Positions 24,752 to 36,319 of a stretch of DNA of 64,000 nucleotides are shown here, one piece after another. Each line of letters opens with the position of its first letter. Positions within the stretch are counted from its first letter, which is position 1. The position numbers were made by a program, and so were the translations under genes. The stretch lies in assembly GCF_022605725.1 (NCBI RefSeq), contig NC_065552.1, forward strand, positions 31,073,879 to 31,137,878, written 5' to 3'. Origin of the DNA: Anthonomus grandis grandis (taxonomy: Eukaryota > Arthropoda > Insecta > Coleoptera > Curculionidae). The notes below the pieces were generated by a model. It saw only the letters and a list, made by a program, of their open reading frames with translations, did no database searches and was not told where the DNA came from.

Positions 24752-25419
24752 TACTTGGAGACATGAAAACCAATCTACTTTCATCAAAATTAAGATATTC
24801 TCATCTAGTTTAACAATCAATAGACTAAAAAATTAATCGACTTTCATTTACCAATTTTGGGCGAGTCATTCTGATCTCGGTGCGTTCAAGGTGAGGCCAA
24901 TTAGGGCCATCAAATGAGAAAAAACTAATTATATATTATAGTATATAATAAGGGACGAAAGGTGGTGATTTCAGACGAGTGTTTGACGTTTAAATTAACA
25001 ACAAATTTAATGTACTAATTGAAATCTTATTGTGACCTTAAAACCGACGCATTTTTTTCATTAATTTTCGCGTATTTTTTAAATCTAAAGGTTCCTACAG
25101 ACTCGTTCTTTGCCAGCCAGTTGTATCGCCAGGATTCGTAACCTCAAAAACAGCAAATACCGTAGTGGTAGAAGACCGTTGTATTGCATAGTCCTACTAA
25201 ATATCTGCTGAAGCTTGACTTTTAAAACGACGTTTCGTCAGTTGATTTCTATACTAAGAACCACTTCACACACCTTTTTTTTCACCCGTTTATCACCGAG
25301 ATTCGGAACGTCCTAGACAGCACCCAATAGGTATCCGTACAATCTACCATCTATATCTCATTTAACCAAATATATAACCATATGCCTGGCATATGCAGAG
25401 GCAATATTCCTGGCATTTC
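24752..25419. other. tRNA-His 5' flank, then unassigned intron
   Basis: 24752-24890 is diverged homology to the 5' flank of the tandem tRNA-His units (for example AAAAAATTAAT...TTTATTTACC). Beyond that nothing is recognised. Confidence 0.5.
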
Positions 25420-26612
25420 TTTAACAGGAGTAAAGTCTTCTTGTACAACCGTAACTTCAGTAGTACCGCAAGGTTCTCATTTGGGAACGATTTTGTTCTC
25501 AATCTTTTTAAACGACATTGGTTAATGTTTCTCTATCTGTAAATATCTTGCATATGCAGATGATCCAAAAATTTTTACAAGAATTAAGAGGGTATCAGAT
25601 TTTCGTGCCTTGCAATCTCAACTTGCAAATTTTGAAAGGTACTGTACTTTAAATAAATTATTTATTAATCCAGAAAAATGTCATTCTATACTTTTAGCAG
25701 AAAACCATCTTAGACACAAAACAAATGTGATGTCTATCTCAGGAGCACTATCTTGAAGTATGTAGAGTTTATTAAGGATTTAGGTGTGACGTTGGATTCC
25801 AGACTGCTCTTCGACGTTCATATACAAAATATTGTTCAGAAAGCTCTAAAAAATCTCGGTTTTATATCTTGAATTACAAAGGGTTTTAGTAATCAAACAT
25901 CATTAATACAATGCATTCATTAAACCTACTATAGAATATGCAACAGTAGCTTTGAATCCGATGTGTCACAAATATATTGACCAAATTGAAAAGGTACAAC
26001 GCAAGTTTGTAAATATAGTAAATTTCCGCTTTATTAGACAACGACATTTAAAGTTTTATGGTATGAAGCCCTTCGAGAGTCGTAGAAACAATTTTGATTT
26101 AATTTTGATTTATAAAATTATTAATAATTTAATAGACTGCCCTTTCTGTCTGGAAAATTTACATATCAACGTTAATCCCTATATTTTGCGTAATAGATCG
26201 ACCTTTAGCATCTCAAGATATACTTTAAACTATTTGTCTAACTCTCCATTGTTCAGATGCGCCCGTAGTTTTAATAATTTGAATATTGATATATTTTTCG
26301 CCAGTTTGGCTTGAGCTATGTAAGCTATGGCTATTTAAGCGATACTCCACCTAATTTCGCAAGGAACGATAAATCTTGTCCTATTTTTCCTATTGTCATA
26401 TGTATAGATGCTTGTTTATTGTTTGTAAAAGATATTATTAAATAAGGTAGTTAGGTTTATGTTACTTGGTATATTTGTTAAGTTTGGTGAAAATGTAATA
26501 TTTGGCGAAGCGCTTACTTGTATTTAAATTCATAAGACATTTTGTACTTTCCTGTTATTGGATTGCTTAGTCTGTAGGAGAGCCTTGTACTTAAATAAAT
26601 AAATAAATAAAC
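25420..26612 (+). pseudogene. 5'-truncated CR1/Jockey-like LINE with TAAA tail
   Basis: Begins inside RT: TTVTSVVPQGSHLGTILFSI, then CKYLAYADDPKIFTRIK with the catalytic YADD, LANFERYCTLNKLFINPEKC, and a long open C-terminus (25952-26314; KPTIEYATVALNPMCHKYID through LIYKIINNLIDCPFC). Several stops precede that. The element ends in a TAAATAAATAAATAAA tail at about 26591-26612, like the LINE at 38985-41722. The two C-termini are similar, so they belong to one clade. Confidence 0.85.
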
Positions 26613-28369
26613 AGATATGCAGAGAATATTCAATTTCCATATCTCTGTGATACTCCAAAAGCATAAGTTATTTAAAGTAAATAACAGTTTTTTGTAATTG
26701 TAAGTAAAGTATATATTTAATTTTCAAAATTTTTTGGGGGCGGGTAGTGTCTTCATTTTATCGAATATATATTTCATTTTTGCACTTAATATACCATTCA
26801 AAAATATTGGGGTGAGGGTGCTTAGGGATGACTCACCCCTTGACAAAATACGGTGGCTCAAGTTTTTCCTGTCTCTACGACTGTTATTTCATACCGCATT
26901 CTTTCAACTCCTATATTATTCAAGTTATATGTTCACACAAAAACTTTTTAAATTGTCACTCTCTATAGATAATTAGGTATACCAGGTATTTTATAATTTG
27001 GAAAAAATACCGCAGGCCTAAAAATTAAATATTACTGAAATATCAAGAGATATGCCTAGATTATATTCTAGCTTATGGTGGATTTTATTGTGACCTTAAA
27101 TATCTCCTAAATATGACCAGAATATGCCAAGCGAGATATCAGATATTCCTGGCAGATATGAATATACCAATTAGATATCCTGGGGATATGCATGCAATGT
27201 GTTTCTGCTGTCGGCGTTGAATTGCAATTCAAGTATTGTAGTATAACAAACCCAGGTTCGTCCATAAAGAATGGATGAGATAAGTTTTTTTTTTTTAATA
27301 AATAAGAAAAAGATCGAACGAGAAAAAAAAAAGAAACCAATACCCTCCCTACGTTGTGTTTTGTAATAGAATCACTCTCTCTACTGTTATATTGGCGGTT
27401 TCAGATGATAATTATTTTAATTTAGAAGCTATATAGCTTACCTGCTTTATCGAATTAATCTTCAACATAATGAATTTGCTTGGACACTTTTTCTAACGGC
27501 TTTTGCACTATACTTAATTTCCGCTTTTTGCTTACCACTCATAAACTTGACTGCTTTAAATTTTGATCTTGTGATGTTGATGCGTTAGGAGACATGAAAG
27601 TTCCTTCAAATATCAAAAAATAGTATAAGATTGTAGAAGTATTTTATGGCACAGCAAGAAATGTAATAATATTTTAGATTTCGGTACAATTTACTGTAAA
27701 GGAATTATCCTCAATTCTGTTTGTACTCGAGATGCTTTTCCAGATAACTTGGTCGACTAAAAATGTCAAATAGTGAAAATACCATAAATGTAGCTTGTAA
27801 AAATCATCTGTCCGAGCGTCAGATCCTAGTATATCGACTTGAATAGCTTTTTAAATTCTTTTATAAATGTTGCGCATAAAAAATTTATTTTATTTTTTAT
27901 GGTTTGTATTGTTGCTTTACATTTACTTCCTAATATTTGCTGCTATTTTGTACACGTTATGTTTTTTGTCCCTATACTTTTAACATTTTATGAACAATAA
28001 ATATAGAAACTGTCGATCATATCGATAAAGTGAGTTATAAATTTTTTACTAAGAAATCTTTGATCCGTTTTTAACAATAACTTAAGGGTGAGTCGTTTTT
28101 AAATGTTAACATCAAAAGTCTTTTAGCTTATGAAACTCGTTTATATATATATATATTAATAGAATGTTTTTTGGGGTGGTTTAATTCATTTATTTTTATG
28201 TAACTCTAGCTTGCTTTGGCATTCTTAGCATAGAAACCTTAGAGAAGTTTTTTTAATATTCACCTAATAATTTTTAATTGTTTTATTAAATGTATCCGAA
28301 TAAGTCGTAAAAATAAATTAAATACTTTTGTTTTAAGAATCATTTTACAATCACCCTTCCCACTTCACT
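26613..28369. other. Intron sequence, unassigned
   Basis: 27000-27210 is rich in GATAT/ATATC words and may be a MITE, but I could not define ends. A short (TA)n run is at 28142-28157. No gene recognised. Confidence 0.35.
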
Positions 28370-28665
28370 ACGCGCCATTCTATTGTATTTTTCCGTTGAT
28401 CAAGCAATGTTGGGAGTCTTTTTTTGTAAGAACATTTAGGAGTTCCGTCGATTTTTGCTTCTTTTCTTCCAACATCTGAAATCGGATTTTTAAAAACAGC
28501 CTTGACGTTTGGAAGCGAAAAATTCACAAGATACTAGGTCAGGCCAGTACAGCGGTTCTTTCTTTCAGTACTGGTGACTAAATAACGCTTCACAGATAGC
28601 GCTTTATGGGTAGATGCATTATCCTCGTGCAGGTATTTGACTTAGATTTCTTAATTTTTAAGTGG
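28370..28665 (-). pseudogene. Mariner transposase, C-terminal fragment
   Basis: - strand: LHEDNASTHKALSVKRYL from about 28645 (second catalytic Asp), a degenerate SPDLA region, SLPNVKAVFKNP, then LPTLLDQRKNTIEWRVVKWE near 28400. That matches the mariner ending ...FQ.CF..W..R...CV...G. Frameshifts and stops present. Confidence 0.65.
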
Positions 28666-28692
28666 AAAATGCACGAAACAATGCACAGCAAT

Positions 28693-28990
28693 CATTATTT
28701 GTGATTTTTCAAAAGCCATTCATTGTGTGAATCATAATATTTAAATTTAAATAATACAGGAATACAAATTTAGAGCAATACAAATGCCTATGTATAAAGT
28801 GAGTCAATGTCTTTAGGCCAATAGAATGTGGAGTTCCCCAGCATTCGGTATTCGGTGCTATTTTGTTTTTGCTTTTATCAATGACATTGCTAGTCTGGAC
28901 ATTAGCGGTAAAATTTATCTGTTCGCAGACGACTAATTGCATATGGAGCAACCCAAACATTACTGCACTTCATAGGACCGTGTAGTGACT
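28693..28990 (+). pseudogene. LINE reverse transcriptase fragment
   Basis: FSKAIHCVNHNI near 28700 (motif A, LSKAFDCVDHNI-like), then IECGVPQHSVFGAILFLL near 28820, FINDI-like INDIASLDISGKIYLFADD near 28878, ending near 28990. Catalytic FADD is kept. Truncated at both sides, and the frame shifts at least once. CR1/Jockey-like. Confidence 0.7.
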
Positions 28991-30155
28991 TAATATTCAT
29001 CAAATCATGCTAATTACGTCTTGTTTAATTCAATTTAAGCTGTCGTTTTTTTTTTTCATTTAAAATATTAATTCTTCCGTTCTTGTCTATATCTAAATCT
29101 ATTTCTTCACTCTGATCCAAATCTTCATCTCTGCAAGGCTAATTTATAACTAGCCTCTTGGGATTGCGTAGTATGATCTTTATCTGCTAAAATTACGCTC
29201 ACAATTAAAAAATCCCTGCATTCTTTATTAAGAAAAAAAATGCACAATCATCTGCCATTTTAAATCAGGTCCTCAACATCCCTTCCCATATTTCTCAAGA
29301 CTTTAATATTATACTTACGGCAGAGCCTCATATGAAATTTTATATGCAGTAAACGAATTTTTTATGCATATATAATTATGAACATCTCACATACTGGATT
29401 CTTATTAATTGTATTGTCTACAAATTTACAAAATGAATTGACAATCAAGCATTATGATTTACTTAAAGCATGTCTTGTCTTTCCACAACTCCGGCCGTTT
29501 CTTACAAACTCGCATCCGCAAACTTTACTTGTTGTCAAAACTTTCAGTTAATAAGTTTGGTTTTCGGTCTGTCCCTCTGGAATCCATCAAATTCTCAAAC
29601 TGCCGTTGATATTGAAAAACCACAATTAACATGGCTTAATAAATTTTCAGTTCACAACATCTTTTTCTTTCGTTTTCGAGTTCTGAGTTGGCGCTTAGGT
29701 TTAACGTGGTATTAAAGCATCCACTTTTTATCGCAAGTAGAAATGTTTTCTATCAATTGATGCTGTTCATCTAATTTATTCTAAATCATCATTAGGTAAA
29801 TTTTTTTTTAAATGTTACTGTAAAATGATGCTAATCAAATGTCTTATGTTACGTTAATGTAAGTGTTAAATAATATACCTATTTTCATCACAAATATTGA
29901 AGATTGCTCCTGACATAACATTTATGTGACTTACTTATAAATATTATTTTTCAACTTAACTTAAAATGTAGCTTTAACAATTTGGTCAATGAAACTTTGC
30001 AATTATTTGATATTGCAAAAGAGTATTATAATACAACAGTATATATTGTCTTCTAGTTTCTTTTTACACCATTTGTTCATCGAGGGTGGGCCAAACTAAG
30101 GATAGTATAGCCAAGAAGGTGACATTTAAAATATATTTATTTGCTGTTTTCTCAG
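28991..30155. other. AT-rich intron sequence, nothing seen
   Basis: An open frame at 29470-29715 has no domain. No RNA gene or transposon recognised. Confidence 0.4.
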
Positions 30156-30484
30156 TAGCGTTTTTTTCCCATTCGTTAGGTGTGATTTAAAACAATCGAA
30201 AATAGTCTACTAATTTATTTACTTACTTTACTACGAAAACACGTTCACTGACGACTACTTCAGCTATTTATTTTTACTGTATTTAGTTATAACTATTTAA
30301 ATCTCGCGCCAATATTCCGAACTGATAACTAACCACTATCGGCAGTGCGGCTCCTTATATACTCGGCAGAACGCTGTTTTAGAAGATGCCCGCTAATCTT
30401 CTAGACCTCATGCGGTGTACCACTTGTATCATTTCAGAATGACAAAGAATCAGCTGGTTTCTCGATGTCTACAATATTGTTACA
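30156..30484 (-). mobile_element. Solo-LTR-like copy (inverted relative to 44434-44770)
   Basis: Read on the - strand from 30484: starts TGTAACAATATTGTAGACAT, contains a promoter-like GAGTATATAAGGAGC and CGCGAGATTTAAAT, and ends ...AACGCTAC. About 330 bp, closely similar to 44434-44770 over its length. No internal gag-pol sequence adjoins it, so it is a solo LTR or fragment. No clear target duplication. Confidence 0.6.
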
Positions 30485-31424
30485 ATACATACTACAAGAA
30501 CGTTATCATTAGCAGTCATGAAATATCACACTTTATTCGCTCTACGCGCCCCTAAAGACTAGGTCTCCATAAAAAACAAGATTCGTATGTATGAAACTTA
30601 CATTATCCCAATCATCTTCCTCTACTCGGACATTTCTATCCGCCATGTGAAAAGACTTCAAGCAATGAGAAGCCGAGCTTTATAATCTCAGACTTACTCT
30701 GCTACCTGCACACTATCCCTTTGACATTTAACTTCCTTTTTTCAAAACTATATTGACTCAGGTTAAAGTTATATCATACACGTTAAGTAAAGCCGAATCC
30801 AGATTGTCTAACAAAATATATTATATAACTTATACAACAAATTTGTTGTACAACTATGCTTTAAAAATTGTTATAAAATAGTAGAGGCATCCAGACTATG
30901 TAACAAATCAAATCTAAATAAAATGAGTGTACATACTGCGTGGCAGTTGCAGTATTTAAAATGTCCCCAAATATAAAAGACAACTCTGATAAAGGATTTA
31001 GCAATGGATGACATAGACCCACTGACAGGAGACATTAAATGTGATAGTAGTTAAAAAAAAGAAACGACATTCCGAGATGCAATACCAGTAAAAGAAAATT
31101 GATGGTTACGTTGAGATTTATAGTAAGTATACTCTATGCTCACGAAATAACTTAATTAAATGAGTTGTGAGTTCCTTTCACTATTACATCGCGTAAAAAA
31201 ATTAAGAAAAATCAATGTGCGCAAATCGAGAGTTCTGGCAATACTAATTTCAAACTCCGCTGTTCTGTTTAATAACACAAGTGTGGACAAATCGTAGCGC
31301 GTTATAAAAAAAAGTTTTACAACTTTCTTTGATCTTTACCGACACCTAATGGATATGATAAATTATGCTATATAGCAGAAAAATTATGTTATATAATCTT
31401 TTTACTTCAATTTTTTTAGTTATA
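30485..31424. other. Partial first unit of the tRNA-His repeat plus unassigned insert
   Basis: 30530-30790 matches 34320-34577 and 35676-35933 of the tandem repeat (starts CACTTTATTCGCTCTACGCG). From about 30790 the homology stops and an unassigned AT-rich insert leads to the mariner at 31425. Homology resumes near 33235. Confidence 0.6.
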
Positions 31425-33183
31425 CAGGGTGCCTCCGATTAAGTCGGCACTATTGGTATCTTTGTTAATATTTAAGATACAGGGTCGGTTAAATTAGCAA
31501 ACTAGTAGGATTTTTTCTGTTGATTAAAATGGTGAAAACAGAAAAAAAATTGAACATCACGTTTTCGAGAAAATGTGAAAAATGTACTTTTGTTAAATGG
31601 AATCCCCTGTATATTTTTACATAAATCAAAAGATAATAATTTTCTTAATAAAAAAGTTTATTTACACTAATAGCCTAAACCTAAAAATAACAAAGTTATA
31701 GCGATATTAATAATTTTGTCAAATTTAGGCAAGTTGGCTTTGAAATAAATAACATCAAGTAAAACTACTAATTTACAATAAATGTTCTAATCATTTCTGA
31801 GCACACTTAAGCATACGTCTTGTAGCTTTTAAGATTGATCTTCTATCTATTGATCCAATTATTTGCCTAATATGTGTTTGAAGTTCATCAACGGTTCTGT
31901 ATTTTTTTTATACATTTTTTATGTAACCCCAAAAATAAAAATCTAGAGGGGTTAGATCTGGTGACCTAGGTGGCCAACGAATCGGGCCACGTGTCGCAAT
32001 CCATTTATCGTCAAACAGTCTATTAAGTAATATTCTTACATCATTTAGTTGATGGGGAGGTTCTCCATCCTGTTGAAAATAGATTTGTTGCCGTCCCTCC
32101 AAGTTAACATTATCCAAATAATCTTCCAGCGCTCCAGATAATATGAGATGAACATATCTCCTTCCAGTCAAAGTGCCATCATAAAACACAGGTCATATTA
32201 CTTGGCTTCCTATTAAGCCGCACCAAACGTTTATACTAAATTGATTTTGAGGATTTCTGGGATCAGTAAGGAAAAGATTTTCTTGGGACCAATAGTGTAC
32301 ATTTTTACGGTTAAACATACCTTTGTTTGAAAAATTAGCTTCGTCGCACCAAATTATACGGTTTAAAGTATTATCATTAGCTTCATATGCATTCCGTAAC
32401 CAGTTGCAAAAAGCAAGTCTTCTTTCGTTATCGCCAGGCAACAATGTTTGTACTGGTCGATACTTATATGGCACAAATTTGTGTTTCTTTAAGACCCGCC
32501 AAATTGTTACTAAGCTCACACCGTAAGCTCTTGCTAAATCTCTAGTTGAGTTTTCCATATGAGCTTCAAAATATGCCAAAATAGAAATTTCAACATCCTC
32601 GCTTACTATAAATTGGTTCCTTCTTCTAGTTCTTTTAAACACGTTTTCGTTACTTCTAAATTTTCTGTAGAGAATTAAAAAGTATCTACGGTTTGGCAAG
32701 TTACGAGTCTGGAATCTTTGGCGGTACTCTTCTAGCGCTCTGTCACTATTTTTTCGACATACAAGGTAACATTCTAACATATCACATTTTTCAATATGCG
32801 TAAAAGGCATTTTACTAATTTAGATTTTACAAAAATCACAAACTTTGCTAACATGTAACTGTCAGTATTTCTTTATTTAATAAAATCTCTACAGCTACTG
32901 TCATTTTATTATTAAAAGAATGATTTATTTGTTTTGCTCTCAAAAAGTTCAAGGCCAACTTGCCTAAATTTGACAAAATTATTAATATCGCTATAACTTT
33001 GTTATTTTTAGGTTTAGGCTATTAGTGTAAATAAACTGTTTTATTAAGAAAATTATTATCTTTTGATTTATGTAAAAACATACAGGGGATGCCATTTAAC
33101 AAAAGTACATTTTTCACATTTTCTCGAAAACGCGATGTTCAATTTTTTTTCTGTTTTCACCATTTTAATCAACAGAAAAAATC
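31425..33183 (-). mobile_element. Tc1/mariner element, near complete, right terminus lost
   Basis: The left end at 31425 reads CAGGGTGCCTCCGATTAAGT and is preceded by TA (31423-31424). An inverted repeat of about 235 bp pairs 31504-31745 with 32950-33183. The outermost ~80 bp present on the left are missing on the right, where homology stops at 33183. The transposase occupies 31791-32810 on the - strand. It sits inside the first unit of the tRNA-His repeat. Confidence 0.85.
31791..32810 (-). pseudogene. Tc1/mariner transposase, full length with two in-frame stops
   Basis: 340 codons in one frame. HTH region ALEEYRQRFQTRNLPNRRYF and STRDLARAYGVSLVTIWRVL; first catalytic Asp in RIIWCDEANF; second in IYFQQDGEPPHQ; third in IRWPPRSPDLTPLDFYFWGY. 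The spacing between the last two is 36 residues by my count, not the 34 of classical mariner. Two in-frame stops: TGA at 32193-32195 after GSQVI (a Gly codon in relatives) and TAA at about 31905-31907 after YIKNV. Otherwise the frame is open to a natural end (KATRRMLKCAQK), so the copy is young. The few-lesion state makes it the best representative of its group here. Confidence 0.88.
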
Positions 33184-33536
33184 TTAATTAAAAAAAAGAC
33201 GTAAAGTTGTGTCATGCTTTCTTAGTAAGGCTATTATTTTCTTCTAAAACCGGAGGTACTAGAGCTGTTTAAACAAATCGGTTATTAGCTCTTATTCTTA
33301 ATCCCTAATGTATTTTTTTTTGTTTACTGGTTCCTTGCCCTGAAGAACCCAATAAGTCGAACCAAGTTTCAATGAGTTTTACCTTCATATTGTCTACTTC
33401 CTTGCTTACGAAGTATCGCCACAAATATGAACTTTTACCATTTTTTCTCATTGTTTTAATTTTAAATGGCCACAATGTTTTATAAGCGTTACTCTATATA
33501 GTGAAAAATTAAAAATAAAAGAATTGTCTCTCTCAT

Positions 33537-33608
33537 TGCCGTGACCAGGATTCGAACCTGGGTTACTACGGCCACAACGTAGGGTCCTAACCACTAGACG
33601 ATCACGGC
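33537..33608 (-). tRNA. tRNA-His (anticodon GTG), tandem copy 1
   Basis: 72 nt identical to the other three copies by eye: acceptor stem GCCGTGA/TCACGGC, anticodon loop TTGTGGC, B box GGTTCGAATCC. Downstream on the - strand, CTTTTATTTTT is the likely Pol III terminator. Antisense to PKC. Confidence 0.97.
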
Positions 33609-34131
33609 TATTGTAAGACATGCAGTACAATCTAATTTGGCAAAAAAACAAGATATTTCGATCTACTTTAACTATCAATAATACAAAAAATTAATTGACG
33701 TTTATTTACCGACCTGGGCGTGTAATTCGCGTAAGGCGTGTAGTGCATTCAAGGCGAATCGAATTTTTGATATTTTTACATAACAAGACAATAACCATTA
33801 TTTCTTTCTTTTAAAAGAGACAACATTGGTGATAACTCAGAAATTTGGTAATTAGTTAAAAACTGTCGGGGATCAAAGAATGCGTCGACGTTGACCCTGA
33901 AACTCTTTTTCAAGGTTATTTTAGACTGTCCAGTAGTCTTTATATATTGTATTCGGCTTTACCTAAGATTTCTTTTAAATGGAAAAAGAGATGCTAAATA
34001 TAAGAGGCATATAAGATTTTAAAATCCTAGCCAGGTTCAAAGTAAAGAAATATAACTAAGCCAGTTCCAAAGCAACGTGAAGTACCTATAGTATTAGCCT
34101 GAGGATTGTGGTACTTGTATAGGAAGAAGGA

Positions 34132-34386
34132 ATGCTAGCTGGGGTTCCAGTTTTGGTGAATAAACATTTGGTACCAAGGGTGTCGGTCCAAGATGCTTTC
34201 AGTAGGAAAGGGCCAGATCTTTTGATACACGATAGAGAGAGCTATAAGAAGCTGCTTTCAGGATCCACGCTAGTAAGAGAAAGGATCGTTTCCCTGTTGG
34301 CATATGATAGAGATGGATCACACTTTATTCGCTCTACGCGCACCTTAAGTCCAGGTATCCGTAAAAAACAGGATCCGAATGTATGA
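34132..34386 (+). other. Open frame in the tRNA-His repeat unit, unassigned
   Basis: 84 codons starting MLAGVPVLVNKHLVPRVSVQ and reading through LVRERIVSLLAYDRDG. The matching frame is broken in the next unit (35488 onward) by a stop after LLIYD and in the last unit by deletions. No domain recognised and no conservation of the frame between units, so I do not call it a gene. Confidence 0.2.
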
Positions 34387-34894
34387 AACTTACAATCTCC
34401 CATAATCATCTACCTCTACTCGGACATTTCTCTCCGGCATGTGAAGACTTTAAGCAATGAAAAATAGGGTTTTATAATCTTAGACTTTCTCTGATACCTG
34501 CACACTCCCCCTTTAATATTTAGCTTCCTTTTTTTTCAACTATATTGACTCGGGTTAAACTTATATCACACACCTTAGTAATGCTGTAACTTTCTTCGAA
34601 AAGCGGAGGTACTAGAGTTGTTTAAAAAAATTTCCTACTAGCTCTTGTTTATGATCCGTAATGTATTTTTTTCTTTTGTTTCCTGGTTGTCTTGCCCTGA
34701 AGAACCCAATAAGTAGGACCCCGTTTCAATGAGTGCCACCTTTATTTTGTCTACCTCCTGACGCATGGAGTATCTGGACAAACCTGAACTTTTTCCACTT
34801 TGTCTCATTGTTTTAATTTAAAATACGCATAAGATTTTATACTTATTCTACTAGGTAGTGATAAAATAAACATCAAAAAAATTGTCTCTCTCAT

Positions 34895-34966
34895 TGCCGT
34901 GACCAGGATTCGAACCTGGGTTACTACGGCCACAACGTAGGGTCCTAACCACTAGACGATCACGGC
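34895..34966 (-). tRNA. tRNA-His (anticodon GTG), tandem copy 2
   Basis: Same 72-nt gene as at 33537. The - strand downstream run ATTTTTTTGATG gives a seven-T terminator. 1358 bp from copy 1. Confidence 0.97.
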
Positions 34967-36247
34967 TATTGTAAGACATGCAGCACAATCTAATTTGGTA
35001 AAAAAACAAGATATTTTGATCTAGTTTAACTTATCAATAGTACAAAAAATTAACTGACGTTTATTTACCGACTTGGGCGTGTAATTCGCGTAAAGCGTGT
35101 AGTGCGGTCAAGGCGAATCGAATTTTTGATATTTTTACATAACAAGACAATAACCATTATTTCTTTCTTTTAAAAGGGACAACATTGGTGATAACTCAGA
35201 ATTTTGGGTTAATTAATTAAAAAATGTCGGGGATCAAAGAATGCGTCGACTTTGACACTGAAACGGTTTTTGAAGGTTATTTTAGACTGTCCAGTAGTCC
35301 TCATATATTGTATTTGGCTTTACCTAAGATTTTTTTAAAATGGAAAACGAGATGCTAAATGTAAGAGGCATATAAGATTTTAAAATTCTAGCCAGGTTCA
35401 AAGTAAAGAAATATCACTAAGCCAGTTCCAAAGCAACGTGAAGTATAGTATTAGCCTGAGGATTGTGGTACTTGTATAGGAAGAAGAAATGCTTGCTGGG
35501 GTTGCAGTTTTGGTGAATAAACATTTGGTACCAAGGGTGTCGGTCCAAGATGCTTTCAGTAGGAAAGGACCAGATCTTTTGATATATGATTGAGAGAGCT
35601 ATAAGAAGCTGCTTTCAGGATCCACGCTAGTAAGAGGAAGGATCGTTTCCCTGTTGGCATATGATAGAGATGGTTCACACTTTATTCGCTCTACGCGCAC
35701 CTAAAGACTAGGTATCCGTAAAAAACAGGATCCGATTGTATAAAACTTACAGTCTCCCAATCATCTACCTCTACTCGGACATTTCTCTCCGGCATGTGAA
35801 GACTTTAAGCAATGAAAAATAGGGTTTTATAATCTCAGACTTACTCTGATATCTGCACACTCCCCCTTTAATATTTAGCTTCCTTTTTTTTCAACTATAT
35901 TGACTCAGGTTAAAATTATATCACACACCTTAGTAATGCTGTAACTTTCTTCGAAAAGCGGAGGTACTAGAGCTGCTTAAAAAAATTTCCTACTAGTTCT
36001 TGTTCATGATCCGTAATGTATTTTTTTCTTTTGTTTCCTGGTTGTCTTGCCCTGAAGAACCCAATAAGTAGGACCCCGTTTCAATGAGTGCCACCTTTAT
36101 TTTGTCTACCTCCTGACTCATGGAGTATCTCGACAAACCTGAACTTTTTCCATTTTATCTCATTGTTTTAATTTAAAATGCCCATAAGATTTTATACTTG
36201 TTCTACTATGTAGTGATAAAAAACATCAAAAAAATTGTCTCTCTCAT

Positions 36248-36319
36248 TGCCGTGACCAGGATTCGAACCTGGGTTACTACGGCCACAACGTAGGGTCCTA
36301 ACCACTAGACGATCACGGC
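36248..36319 (-). tRNA. tRNA-His (anticodon GTG), tandem copy 3
   Basis: Same 72-nt gene, with a seven-T terminator in the - strand downstream flank. 1353 bp from copy 2. Confidence 0.97.

Noticed and set aside
23630..24773. Several open frames on both strands around the Harbinger element and the tRNA-His gene
   Set aside because: They are readings of the terminal repeats or of the tRNA gene itself. Only the HARBI1-like fragment at 23942 is supported.
27000..27210. GATAT-rich stretch as a defined MITE
   Set aside because: No pair of terminal repeats or target duplication could be located.
34132..34386. 84-codon frame in the tRNA repeat unit as a gene
   Set aside because: The frame is broken in the neighbouring units and has no recognisable domain.
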